NCBI RefSeq assembly: GCF_000264905.1
Contig: NW_006763155.1
Coordinates: 9,410 to 73,409 of the forward strand
Length of the DNA stretch: 64,000 nt
Direction: 5' to 3'
From: Stereum hirsutum FP-91666 SS1
Taxonomy: Eukaryota > Basidiomycota > Agaricomycetes > Russulales > Stereaceae
Below, in pieces: positions 49,320 through 60,824 of the stretch. The translations under genes and the position numbers were made by a program. Position 1 is the first letter of the stretch; each line of letters starts with the position of its first letter. The notes under the pieces are model-generated. The model saw nothing but the letters and a program-made list of their open reading frames with translations. It searched no databases and was not told the DNA's origin.

Positions 49320-49501
49320 ACTTCTAGCACAGAACAAGCGCTACCTCCGTTCCATTTATGCAGTATGACGTCGTATTGCTGTTCGCTACAGCGATACGAT
49401 GTCATACTTCTAGCACAGAACAAGCGCTACCTCCGTTCCATTTATGCAGTATGACATCGTATCGCTGTAGCGAACAGCAATACGACGTCATACTGCATAA
49501 A
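49320..49501. repeat. Perfect 52 bp inverted repeat (foldback) with nested direct repeat
   Basis: Arm 49355-49406 is the exact reverse complement of arm 49450-49501, with a 43 bp spacer. The 50 bp at 49320-49369 recur at 49406-49455 with one mismatch. Each arm is itself an imperfect palindrome around GCTGTTCGCTACAGC. The RNA or single strand would form a long hairpin. Confidence 0.95.
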
Positions 49502-49774
49502 TAAATCGAACACAGTATTTTCTGGACATGTATCTGACTTGTACTTTTGCTGTTGTGTCAATGCGGAGGCCATCCGTAGTCGAAGTTGCTTCTAGGCAGC
49601 CTGTCAATGGGCCTCATCCGAACCACTTTGAACAAATTCTGCAACCTTCAGTGTTGTCCAAATGATGACTCTGGGGCCACCTTCATCCTTATTCATTCAT
49701 CTCAACTTATTCTCAACTCATGCATGGCGTCTGTGAAGGCTTCTCACTGTCCTGTCGATCAACGGTAAGTAATT

Positions 49775-49786
49775 GTGGCGCGCCAC
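49775..49786. promoter_or_regulatory. Palindrome GTGGCGCGCCAC, copy 1
   Basis: A 12 bp perfect palindrome 104 bp upstream of the first candidate ATG of the transposase gene (49891). The same 12-mer occurs at 58386 and 63620. Confidence 0.5.
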
Positions 49787-49890
49787 ACCGGTTAGACAAT
49801 GTCCCGCCACATTTGCTTCCGTTGTACCTGAGGGTTGAGCTTGCTTTCAATTTTCGTTTGTTTTGTCTTGCTCGTCGTGCATCCATCGCC

Positions 49891-52800
49891 ATGCTCTCCC
49901 GCATATACCGTTTCTTTCATTTCGGCGCACAGTCTACCAACGTGCAAGGTCCAGACTCAGGATCTAACGTTCGCCGTCAGGCGCCGCACAACACGACGGG
50001 GAGTTCCCAAACAGGAAACAGCGGCCCGTTACCAAATGAATGTGTGTCTATCTCCATGATTTATGCATGTTTGAGACCTCTCTATTAACATTACGAACAG
50101 CCTACGTAGTCGAGGGTCCTACATTCAACAGAATGTTGGCGATTGTCGTCGGTGAAGCCGAGAAAGCCAAGACTCCGCGAATCTCGCAAGACATGAAGGC
50201 GACGTCTACTGAACCAAAGTCTGCAACGCTCCATCGAAAGCCGTCGCTCACGAAGACAAAGGTAGCACGCAAGATTACATCACAGGAGAGAAAGGTCGAG
50301 GATACCGTGGATACAGACGACGATGAAGAGGAAGGGGATAAGAGAGCTAGAGAGCAGGATGGCGATTCGGACAAAGGAGACAACGATCCGAGTGCGTTTC
50401 TTCATTTTCAGTAATTCCATCCACGTTGGCTCAAGTGCGATCTACATTGCCGAAGACTACCCCTCTGGTAGCGTGCACCGTCGATTCCCGGTGGGCTCAG
50501 AGCCGCCTGGCTGGAAAATCGTAAAATGGGCCACCCGCTCCTCCGGAAAGCAGAAATGGAAAGGTCATAATGCGAAGCGCGTTCGGTGCATCGGTATTTA
50601 TGTCTGCAATAACCCGACCTGCAAGAGGACCACACGCCCTCTCACGAACGACAAACGACGGCAGGAACAGGCAAGTAAGCCATGTTCTAATCAGACGTGT
50701 GGTAGTTTGTCGCACTCCCTTCGAACATGCCCAGTGGCGATGTATACGTGGACGGAAATGGGGGGAGATGGGCTGGAGTACTCTTGCTGGGAACATGATG
50801 GTGTGCATACGCATGAGCGGCCTCCGGGGGGAGCTGTCAGCCCCCAAGAAGAGGCAGAGATAGATGCTCAAGCAACTCGTCGCCCTACCGCTCACGCCCA
50901 TGCTTTGCGTACAGGCGATGCACTTCCAGGATCGAAGCCCTTGGCCGACATTAATCCCAAGTTAGCTGACCCTCGTGCCGCTCGCTACCAACTGGCGAAG
51001 AGCCAGGAGCGAACCGGAATACGTCCAGCTGGATCATCTAAGAGCGGGTTCTCTGTTCTCGAAGTCTACCGAAAGCTGCGAGAGGAATACGGTTCGACAT
51101 TCTTGCTTGACATGCAGGTATTCTCCGAGTCGGTCATCGTTCTGCAGACACCTTGGATGAAGGAAAGGCTCGGACTCAGCGTCAATTCTTGGCTTCAGGA
51201 GGGCTCGGGACCTTCGATCCTCGTTAACACGATCCAGACGTATCCTGGGCACGGCAACGTCACAGACGCTGATAACAAGTACTTTCGCCATGGATACCTG
51301 CTTGTTTCGGTTGGATTCGACACAACCCTTGAATCCTGGGTTCCCGCTCTGTATACGTGGGACGATCGTCTAGATACGGCGCACATCCGCCATCATTTTC
51401 GTTGGCTATTCAAGTCTATCATCGATCACGCAGACGAGCGTTTTGAGCCAAAATTGTTGTTCAACGTAGGTCCATTCGACTGACATGCCAAGGTTGCTCT
51501 GCTGACATTCTCCCTATACTCTCTTTTAGATCATGGACTTCTCTCAAGCCCAGGATCGTGCCCATGAAATCGAGTTCGCAGAGACGATGATAACTCGCCA
51601 ACACGCCACGTACGAGAAACTTCCCGAGGCTATCCGTGCACAGACAATTTCGAACGCACGAAAAGCTTATCTCGATGAAGCGGCAAAGTATCGGCGCGGA
51701 TGTGACGTTCATTTTATGCGTTCAGCTACACGGCTCAAACGAAACGGAACTCTAGTACCCCCTGAGCACACTGCGCTATTCGACGAGTTTTGTCATCTAG
51801 CGATAGGGAGAGACACGACTCGGTCTCAGTTCAGCGAGGCCGTAGAACACATTCGAACAACGCTACCTCGCATTCGCGGCTGGCTGGCTTGGTGGCTTCG
51901 AGCCAGCGTTCGAACCATGGCATTTCCTTGTCATTCTGTCAGCGACCCAGAAGATCTCGACCAAACCCCAAACAATTCGAATCCCGTCGAAACACAGCAC
52001 TCTCTTCTTCATCACGCCGTCGGGACAGACCATGATTTGATTCCAGGAGTCCAGAATCTTTATCTCCACGCGAAGGAGATGGAGAAACGTACAAAATCGA
52101 TTGAAGGTAACTCTGTTCCTTTATTGCTACTTGAAAGCATCATCGATCTCACCGCTATCTGCGTCCATGTAGAAGGGCACATTGGTCCCAGTCGTGGACC
52201 GAAGACCGGTCGCAGAACCCTGAAGCCTTGGGCGGTGAATGACGGTCGTGCACCCGATACGTACGAGTTGCTGAGGCCCACGATGGCCTCTGGCACACCC
52301 CATCATAGCTCATCCTCGACCGATTCGCTTGACGCCACAAATGAATCCTCGCTACCCACATCTCCCGCTCCTTCCATCCTCCGATCTTATAAATGGGCCA
52401 AAAACTCCTGTTTTTTCGACGTCGGTCATGAGCTATTATTTCGATTCTTTATGCGCCTACGCCCTCCCCAACGGTTGACACTCAGGCAGCTCTTTCATGA
52501 CTCGTCTTCGCCACTCGCGGAGATGCTCTACCAGTTTGATGTTCGCTGTCGGTGGACCGCCGAAAAGGGTGCCGGATCGGACAGACATACGGACAAGGGA
52601 ACTCGTATCCTTGGTATCGCCCAGTCCAAACTTCGCTACTATATCTCTGACAGGTGGAACGATACTCCGGCAGGCAAGTTTGGTCATCCTACGAATTGGA
52701 TACAGCGTCTTCTCGAGGTACGCTTAAATAAATTACTGTGTGGAGATAATCCTGACGAGGTGTCTCAGGATAATACAGGCGGAACCTTTGGAAACGAAGA

Positions 52801-55492
52801 TACGATACGTCTCCACTTCGGTATCCAGCAACGTGTCGTACGGATATGCGGAAACGGACATTCTCAGACTGCTACAGTTTCTACTATCACTACAGGACCG
52901 TTTGTGATGTCCGAGCACGACAAGTCCTTGGCTCGCATTGCATTATCTCTTGAACCCACCGCAACGATCACAATTCAACAGTACTTCCAGTTCTGTATTC
53001 CTAGAATCGCTGATCGCACTTCCGCAAAAGAAGCATCCGAAATGATCCATAATGTCACCGTCGATGCTTGTCACCACCCTGGCTGCACCGAACGACCTCA
53101 CAACGTCGAAACGCTTACGTCGTGGCCGGAACTGCTTCAGATTATTCCCGACACCATTGACCTCAATCCACACGATTGCCGTCCAGTCCAACCGCTTGCC
53201 TCATTCTCAATTTCTTCGCCGGTCGAGGCGTCTCCCGAGGACGCCACTGGCTTTGAAGAAGCCACAAGATACGAGGATATTGGCTATGATTTTATTGGAC
53301 GTATAATCTTCCTCCGCGAGGCCAGCCACTTCCAGGCCGAAATCCTCATCGAAGATCGGGTTTATGTCTACGACGATGTGGAGAATGGGGGATTTCTCCA
53401 AGACATAGGAGACGTCTCCGTAATCGAGCGCTCAAATGTGAAAACATCCCTTTTGATGTACTACCGTCGCACACCATCTTCCGTACGTTGTTCTATCTGG
53501 ATCAATATGCATACTATCCTATTTCTGATCACTTACCAAACTGAACAGACTTCACGCCGTAGCGTTGCTCAAATTGTTAAGCTATTATCTCAGGGTCCAG
53601 TGGCTATTGATGGCTATGGACTAGTACCTGCAAACCCGATACGGCCTGACTCACCTACTCCCCCGCCACAAACCGCTCTCCCAGATCGTCCTAACACCAA
53701 GCCCGCCACACCCGATACTGTTGACGAACTCATCTCCGCCACACTTGACGCCACACTTCCCCGCCCACAGTCACCTTCCGAGTCAGACACGTCGGATTCA
53801 GTGGACGACACTCAAGCTCTGGTCCTGCATCGCAACAACGAAGCAACACCTGAAAATCCTACGTTCACTTTATACCCGGACTGTATCGGATGTTATGGCG
53901 ATCTGGATCCTGACGAAGTCGATGTCAGTCGGACTCTGGAGTGTAATATCTGCCAGCGGCGGTCGCATGTGAGCTGCATAGAGTTTCAGTGGGGCTTGCC
54001 ACATGGGTACCCAGTGTCTCAGTATTGGCGGTGTTACGTCTGTTCCCGGGCCGCGCGTGAGCGACCTGGGAGTGTTCTCTGGAGTGATGCGAAGTAGTAC
54101 GTCTTTCACAATGACATATCCATTGTTCCCTCGACGTCTATATACTAAGATTATTTGTTCCATTCGAAGTATCAATCAGTATATCCTTCTTCAAACACGG
54201 GAAAAAAGCAAGACATATTATGCTGCTAAGATTCTTCGTCGCGAAGGTCGCAGCGCCGTCTTGAAATGGTTTGATTGCAATAAATACTCGCCCATGCGCG
54301 ACAAGCCCTTGACAGACGAGTTCAAGTTCCCTACTCAGCGTGCTGTCGAGGCGGCCATAGCTATGTACAAAAATGCAGAAAATGTGCGCATTTGATTACT
54401 CTTTTACATCTGGCTTGACGTTTTCTTATACACATCTCAAAGGCTGGACATATCTACTGGCCCCTACAGCTTTGCGAGGACGCACGGGACAAGTATCGAT
54501 ATGCTAATCCCACCATACAAGCGGCTCTGGAAGACGCCTTTGGCGCCATTATAGCCATCCTTACCGGAGCGCGAAAGCACCCTGTGATGAGTGGGTACAG
54601 CAATTGGCTTAATACAGCCGCGGGCCGTCAAAACCTTCTTCGGCGCGGCCACGATTGGGCCAACACTACGTTTAACATCCCCATTCTCCCCGGAGATTCT
54701 TCGCTATTGGCACCGTACCTTTCCCATATGCTACGTGTTCTCGCCGATCGAATGCCAGACTGGACCGGCGTACTTCGCAGTCAGCTCATATTCGAACCGG
54801 GAACTGTTCTGCTCCAGCTAGTAATTCTGCGCACCTATTTACGCCTCAGCCCGAAGCACGACAACGAGATATTCGATCTTGTTACATCACGAAGGATTGT
54901 CAATCGTCCCTCTGAATGGCAGCAAGTGGCACGGGTCCTTGATCAAGACTTCCAAGCCGATATTTACGAGGGCGTACGCACTCGAAACTCCGCACAGGAT
55001 TCGGATGACGGCTCAAGCATCGGAATTCCCGAACCAATGATCACTGATTTTTGTGGCATGTATAAGCTCAAGGACCTAATCCTTCGATACCGACCTGAGA
55101 TGGACATTCTGGAAGGTATCGTTGGTATCAAGTCATCCAATGGACAGCCATACATCTGGAGAGGCTCCTCTGAAAATCAATTGAGCGGAGGAGAGCCGTA
55201 TTCCTCTTTTCGTCCACGTCCACGCGCTCTTGCTGCAAAGCGAACACAGGCTTCATTGGATGCTCCGCCCGACATGACGTCCAACATAGTTGAGGTGAGA
55301 GTCTCTGATTACCCATGTTGTGACCGAGGACGTATCATTCTAATGTTGAGTTATCAAAAGGTTCCAGCTTCCCCCTCTGATCCTCCGGAAGAACCGCCAA
55401 AGAAACGGAAGAAGCACAATCCCGCTGATTCAAGATTGCATCATGTGGAGAAACGATCCAGTGCAAGGCTGAAGGCGAAGGCTAAAGCGTGA
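49891..55492 (+). CDS. Giant MULE transposase with GCM, USP-like, PHD and Tudor-like domains
   Basis: Spliced, it gives roughly 1,700 residues. After a basic/acidic leader, about 50590-50830 encodes a GCM-type zinc domain: CNNPTCKRTTRPL, KPCSNQTCGSLSHSLRTC, then HDGVHTHERPPGG. The MULE core follows: LLDMQVFSESVIV, VGFDTTLESWVPALYTW, IMDFSQAQDRAHE after an intron at 51466-51529, the C-x2-H signature RGCDVHFMRSATRLKRN, and the late acid SNPVETQHSLLHHAVGTDHD. From about 52390 NSCFFDVGHELLF resembles a ubiquitin-peptidase Cys box, and ASHFQAEILIEDRVYVYDD its His/Asp box. At about 53880-54050 eight Cys/His form a PHD finger (CNICQRRSHVSC). ILLQTREKSKTYYAAKIL then looks Tudor/PWWP-like. The tail is a basic KKRKKH stretch. 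Introns lie near 53480, 54095 and 54385. The 5' exon junction before WKIVKWATRSS is uncertain. Confidence 0.82.
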
Positions 55493-57425
55493 GATTCGGC
55501 TGTTGGGAGAAATAGTAGAGGGTAGAATATGTTTATCATTCATTATTGTTAAAATGAAAACCGTTGTCCAATTTAGATCGAAAAAACTGCATTGAAGCTG
55601 GTAATGTTACAGGTCCGTGGCCAAATTGTGGTCAAATCTTGAGGTGCTTGCGCCTAAGTGAATAGTATCTGCCTAGCCCGTGTTGCTTGCGGATAATATT
55701 CCAGGTAAGGTACGAGTGGTTACAAGATGTGATGTGACTACGTGACAACAGACAACAAACATATACTAGTAGTGTTTGTGTAGAAGAAATAAAGATATGA
55801 AATAAGTAGTACAAATGCACGAACTGAAGGAAATGCAGCTCACCCGTGAGCTGCATGTCAGTGGCGCGAGGAGTTCCAGCACACCTTACAGGTAGCTTGT
55901 GTCTAGATGTAGTGCAAGTTAACTTGTGCAAGCACGGCACTCAAGTTACATTGGCAAACTTGTGTGTACAAGTTTGCACAAGTTAGAATCTTGGCAGCTG
56001 TACAAGTTTATGCATGTTAGCAAACGTGCAAGTTAACTTGGGCAAGTTCGACACCCAAGTTATACTGGCGAACGTGTGCATACAAGTTTGCACATGTTAG
56101 CATTTTGGCAGTTGTACAAGTTCGTGCAAGTTTTCAAAAGTGAGATGTTCATCACTTTCGTCCTTCTATGCTCTATGGCTGAGGGGAAAACAGGGAGGTA
56201 CATGTCGAAGTTTAGTAGGAAAAGTATGATCTGTGGTCTACTCCGAGTAGTCGTCACTTCACGAAACCACAAAGGATGGGTTATATTCTACGCATCCCAT
56301 ATGATCACGAGCGACTCCTCGACGTCATTCAGGCTATAGCTAATATTACAAACTTTGATACACAGTTCTAGAGTATATGTATCATTCATTATTTATCTAG
56401 AACTGGGATGACTCAGATGGTCCCCTCGATAATCTAAGTGTGCTGATATATCTTGGACAAGGACAAAGGACTCGGGGTTTATAACATCGAATTTAACCAG
56501 TACACCGGAGTATGATATTTAGCTGAGTACGGCTAAATATGTTGTATCCATTCTTGTATGTTGATCCTGGTGACTTCACAACAATCACATTGTCAGACAC
56601 GAGACCGTTCGAGGTAGCAGATGTTAAGAGGACAGGGAAATATATTTATAGCAACATATAGACATGATAGAGGACAAAGGTGAAGCGCACGAGGGGCCAA
56701 AACTGAAGCAGGAGGGGATGCAGATACCTCTACGTCCCAAGATTCCAGATAGATTGAGCGCCCTCAAAGGGGAGCATCACCATACAGGTCCATGCCAGAA
56801 TCTACATAACGACCGACGAGATCGACAGCAAAGAACAATATACTAAGTAATAGTAATGTAAGAAGCGGAGAAAGAAGATGCGCCAGTCGAAGGCGAATGA
56901 CGCGAATAGGCTCGTCATCGCCGCACACATCCTCAAGAGTAATGGACGGTTCGGGTATGGTAGCATTGCCCTTCAAGTCTTCATCGGATCGAAGTCTAAA
57001 TCAATATCAATACAACCAGAATTGACTGCGAATAAATTCAAAACGGGCAAGAGGAGTAATAAGGAAGACATAAAGACGTGAAGAACACGCACAGGCGGGA
57101 GAGGACGGGGAGTGGGGTAATGCAGAACGGCAGAGAGCATCCGGTGGCTCCTTAAGGAGTAGCTGATTGGGAAGGAAAACAGTGATGAGAGATGTCCCGA
57201 TAAATGTCTGGGAGCAAGTGGCGAGAGCTAGTGTGCGAGAGATAGAAGGCGATAGAGCCAAGCGCCAGAGATGAGACCGTAGATAGGAGTCAACGGAGGC
57301 GAATACAGCATCTCAGATTTGGCAAGGGCCACAAGGGAGGCACAAGTTAAATGACTGTTAAGTCGTGCGGGAATGGCCGGCAAGTTAAGCCGCAAGTTCG
57401 CGCTACAAGTTAAATTGCGCTGGCT
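55493..57425 (-). repeat. Right arm of the MULE with subterminal repeats and terminal inverted repeat
   Basis: CAAGTT/AACTTG hexamers are dense at 55912-56130 and again at 57343-57416, mostly in the opposite orientation to the left end. The stretch 56140-57340 has few. A hydrophobic minus-strand frame (56764-56976) there has no recognised domain and is not called a gene. Confidence 0.78.
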
Positions 57426-57436
57426 CTAATACAGTG
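57426..57436. repeat. Target-site duplication, right
   Basis: CTAATACAGTG, identical to the left flank at 48356-48366. Confidence 0.85.
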
Positions 57437-58170
57437 ACAAAATGAAGTGTGGACTTTCAATGCCACACGCAACACTCGACTATACAGCCCTTCACCGATC
57501 CAGTCGACACATTTCAAAATAGCAAGTGCAGGACGATTGCTCTTTGATGATTCAACAGGCAAACGCACGCTGCCGTATACCTTTCTTCGAGAAGAAAAGT
57601 TATAGAGCAAGCACGAGTCTTGCACTCTCAAGAGAGCGCTCCCAATGGACAAGCATCCACCGAAGGCTTCATCAATGAGGTCAACGGAAAAGATTTGAAC
57701 TCACCACGTAATCGGGAATCCACACTATACCATCTTCTATCGGATGGACAGGTTATATACCGTCACGAAGTATAGTGCTACCTCCTCCACGATATTCAGA
57801 CACGGGACAAAAGTCACGGTATCGGTAAAAGATAGGATTGAAGTGTCAGAGTAGAAAATGCGTCAACCATGAAGCATTGACGTAGGTAGTTAGAGCGAGG
57901 AGGAACTTACGAACGTGAATGCGGACATCGTTGACGTCATCGGGAATGTAAACTCAAGGATGCTTGGGAGTACCTTACGGGGAGCACGGTACTGTCCAGA
58001 AGAATGAAAAATATCAGTGGTGCGTGTGAGGCGAGAGTGGCAAGAGAGCGATAAAGGAAAGAACAGTTGGTGCAATAAAAGGCGAGGCCGAAGAAAGGAA
58101 CACGGAAGACAGGATTCACAGCCTCAATCGGAACACTAGGGAGCAAGCATCGGTCGGCGCACATAGTTCA
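57437..58170 (-). pseudogene. Possible upstream exons of the gene interrupted by the MULE
   Basis: Minus-strand pieces look coding: VFRVPFFGLAFYCTNCSFLY near 58130, EDGIVWIPDYV followed by a GTGAGT donor near 57710, and FGGCLSIGSALLRVQDSCLL with CVDWIGEGLYSRVLRVA up to the target site. The last frame would stay open across the empty site into 48355 and below. The family is unrecognised and the splicing is unresolved. Confidence is low. Confidence 0.3.
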
Positions 58171-58385
58171 AAGTTGATTTTGGGCACCCCTTACCCCATG
58201 ATATATCAGAGTGAGGACGTCGCAGAAAGCACAGGGGCAAGCGACTCTCGTGAACAGAGACCCTTCAGTCATGCGGATTATCGTGCAGGAGGTCTTATAT
58301 CTAGATCCCATCCACGAGTTTTCCTCATGTTCGAGCTAGTTGCTGAAAGATTCGGTCGACCAACCGTACGGGGTGAATAAGTAGT

Positions 58386-58397
58386 GTGGCGCGCCAC
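58386..58397. promoter_or_regulatory. Palindrome GTGGCGCGCCAC, copy 2
   Basis: Exact 12 bp palindrome, 113 bp upstream of the plus-strand ATG at 58511. Confidence 0.45.
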
Positions 58398-58510
58398 ATC
58401 CCAAACGCCGACTCAGACACTAAACCTCTGCTTGCATCGTTTGGGCATAGAAAGACAGGCATTGGACGACTCGTAGTAGAATATGCACCGCAGGTATAGA
58501 AAGTAACGGC

Positions 58511-58939
58511 ATGCTATTGCTCGAACTAGATGAGCCGACGCTCCATGCAGAACGTCCAACGCGGTTGGAGACCATTGAAGACGATGACGCCATAAAATCC
58601 TCGCTTTGCAGAGATAGAGGAGGAGGCTGCCGAACTGCGGGTGAAGAGCATGAAATATGCAAAGGGGATCATAGCAAGGCGTGCAATTCTCAGTGCAGAT
58701 CAACGGCAGACAATGGTCTGCATCGTCATGTAATTCAAGACCAATGCCATATCGCCGACCTTCCAATTATAATTAAGGAGGAGAACTATCCGGAGATGAT
58801 AGGAGAGGTCAAGCAGAATTGGAGAACTCGAAGGATAGGGGTCATGCGAATACGGACGAGCGCGAAAGAAAATTGTTCAAAAAAAACTCAGATGGGCGAC
58901 GCACCGTTCTTCACACTCAACAAGCAAACCGCCACGTAG
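58511..58939 (+). CDS. Hypothetical ORF behind the palindrome
   Basis: A 142-codon frame beginning MLLLELDEPTLHAERPTRLE. Another frame in the same area reads AEIEEEAAELRVKSMKYAKG then IIARRAILSADQ, which looks more protein-like, so a short intron near 58610 may join them. No domain recognised. Its main support is the upstream palindrome shared with two other starts. Confidence 0.3.
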   Translation: MLLLELDEPTLHAERPTRLETIEDDDAIKSSLCRDRGGGCRTAGEEHEICKGDHSKACNSQCRSTADNGLHRHVIQDQCHIADLPIIIKEENYPEMIGEVKQNWRTRRIGVMRIRTSAKENCSKKTQMGDAPFFTLNKQTAT

Positions 58940-59435
58940 ACCACAATACCCTCAGTCAATGACCGAAGCTTTGCCTTTCCTGCAGTCTAAGTCTCTTCTC
59001 CCGCTCTCCCTCTCGCTCATTGATATATATCCTCTCCCTGTCTTTCGCGCAAAATTCCCTCTGATCACATAGCGTCGACCGCGCTGCCCCATATCTCAAC
59101 GCATGTGTCGTATCCCCTCCTTTCGTAGATCTTGTCCAATAGCGACACGTTGAGATTTTAGAGCAAGTGAGATGAGTCGAGCTAGAGGGGAAGCAGTCGA
59201 CTTGAAAAGACACGGTGATACCATAGTAGGAGCGCATTCGAGAGGAAGATTTGGGCCGACTATGAATGGACACCGGTATATGGAGAGTAACTATGCGCGG
59301 GAGGATGCTTGTTGGGAATAGCTTGAGGACCTCTCAAAGACATGGGCGATGTCGAGATCTGAGTCTGCACCATATTTGAGGCCGGGCATACGACCGCCGC
59401 GGTTCGGGAGTTGCCAAGGAGTTGCTCGAGACCGT
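58940..59435. other. Intergenic
   Basis: Nothing recognised besides short frames. Confidence 0.4.
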
Positions 59436-59509
59436 GGGCAAACCCGTTCTGCTCGCCTTCGGTTCAACATCCCTCTTTTCGACACCAACATCCATCTTCC
59501 ATTGTTGCT
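59436..59509 (-). repeat. 74 bp dispersed repeat beside the duplication breakpoint
   Basis: Reverse complement of 12123-12196 with about three mismatches; contains GGAAGATGGATGTTGG and GCGAGCAGAACGGGTTTG. It ends about 35 bp from the point where the truncated ATPase copy diverges from the intact one. Confidence 0.85.
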
Positions 59510-59544
59510 CCATGTTACAGTATCGACAAACACTACAATGACCT

Positions 59545-60824
59545 ATTATTTCCCCCGTGTTAACCTCGGCCTCGATGAACAAGCTGAGAATGATATCGAA
59601 AAAACCACATGCCGACGACGCGTCGATGAATGGAGAAGACAGACTATAAATGACCGCTTCCTCTCAGCAAGGCGCGTGCGAAAGAAAAATACGCATCACA
59701 CTTACTCCACGATCATCAAAGCCCCCTGCCTGAAGTGTGTCGATATACAGTTGTTCGCGTTCCCCCCTCTCAGACAGGAGTCGAGCAGGGCCAGACGAAG
59801 GTTAAGCATGGCCTTCTGCGACCCATTTATCTTCTGCTTCGCAAGCATCGCTCGAAACTCGTTATAGTCGAAGACTTCCATGTCGCGGAGGAGGGTCATG
59901 ACGAGCTCCATATAGAGCGGCATTTCTGATGAACGGAAACACTCGATGAGTGAACAGCAGACCAAGTCGATGGAAAACTCACGATCATGATCGTCCACCT
60001 TCATCATTGCTAGTAACCGTTCTCCACTTATGTCTCCAGAGGCGAAGCGTAAAGCCTCCACTTTCACTCCCGGTAGGTTGGCATAAACCGACTTCATTGC
60101 CCCCACGCGGTTAGGCCTTCTCGATAACTGATCGTCAGCGGTGGAAGGCGTGGAAGAGGACACGAGGAACACACAAGGTGAGGACAGTAACGTCTGGGGC
60201 AGTCGCCGTCCCTCCACGAGTCCCATCCATCACAGCCAAGTACGCCGCTTCACACGGTTGAACGAATCCACTGCCTGCAGCAGAGTCAAAGTGAAAGCTA
60301 CACAGGGAGAGAGAACGGCGGGTTGGTACAAAATGGCACTGGAGTTGAACAGAGTGAAGCAACGCACAGCAGGCCACATAGCGGCACGGGAAGCGTCCCG
60401 AGACGTCGATCCTGAATCAAACAGCCTTCGAGAAGAACAGCCGTCGAGTGACTTTTGCCAGAGCCCTATCCCGGAGACGATTTCATACATCAATTGAGCT
60501 TGAGTAAACTTTAAAGGGAAAAATGGACATACGCACCTGCAGACCACATACGACGGCGCTGAAAGGGGCGTTTGTGTTCACGTACAGTTTCGTGAGTGGC
60601 GAAGGCTCCTGAAGTGAATGCAGAACGTTTCCGTAGACTGCGCGCTGAGGAAGGACGGTCGTACCAATGACATTCAAGGCTTCGTTTGTGAAGAGCGGAG
60701 CGGTTCGCATGCTATGGCTTCCTGCCAAGCTTAAGTCTGTGTCGTGTTGAGATGAGCTCACATAGCGAAACAAGAGTTCAGCCTCCGGACTGAGGTCAAC
60801 GGTAGCGTTGGGGGAGTATGGCAT
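59545..60824 (-). pseudogene. Truncated HerA/FtsK-like ATPase copy
   Basis: Inverted paralogue of the gene at 3128-5826. It starts MPYSPNATVDLSPEAELLFR, keeps the same introns, and retains Walker A (GGCTCTGGCAAAAGTC codons intact) and the block MPLYMELVMTLLRDMEVFDY. It diverges after FIEAEVNTGEII, in the intron before the Walker B exon. Walker B, the sensor region and the whole C-terminal half are missing, so it cannot be an active ATPase. Beyond the break lies a dispersed 74 bp repeat instead. Confidence 0.85.

Larger units (their letters stand above)
48367..57425 (+). mobile_element. Mutator-like (MULE) DNA transposon, apparently complete, ~9.06 kb
   Basis: The element is bounded by an exact 11-12 bp direct repeat. 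Its ends are inverted: the left reads AG, 6 bp, then CAATTTAACTTG and CGAACTTGCG; the right, reverse-complemented, reads AG, 6 bp, then CAATTTAACTTG and CGAACTTGCG. Both ends have AACTTG-rich subterminal DNA. Inside are one large transposase gene and a foldback. The closeness of the two target copies suggests a fairly recent insertion, and the reading frame appears largely intact, so the element may be autonomous. Confidence 0.85.
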
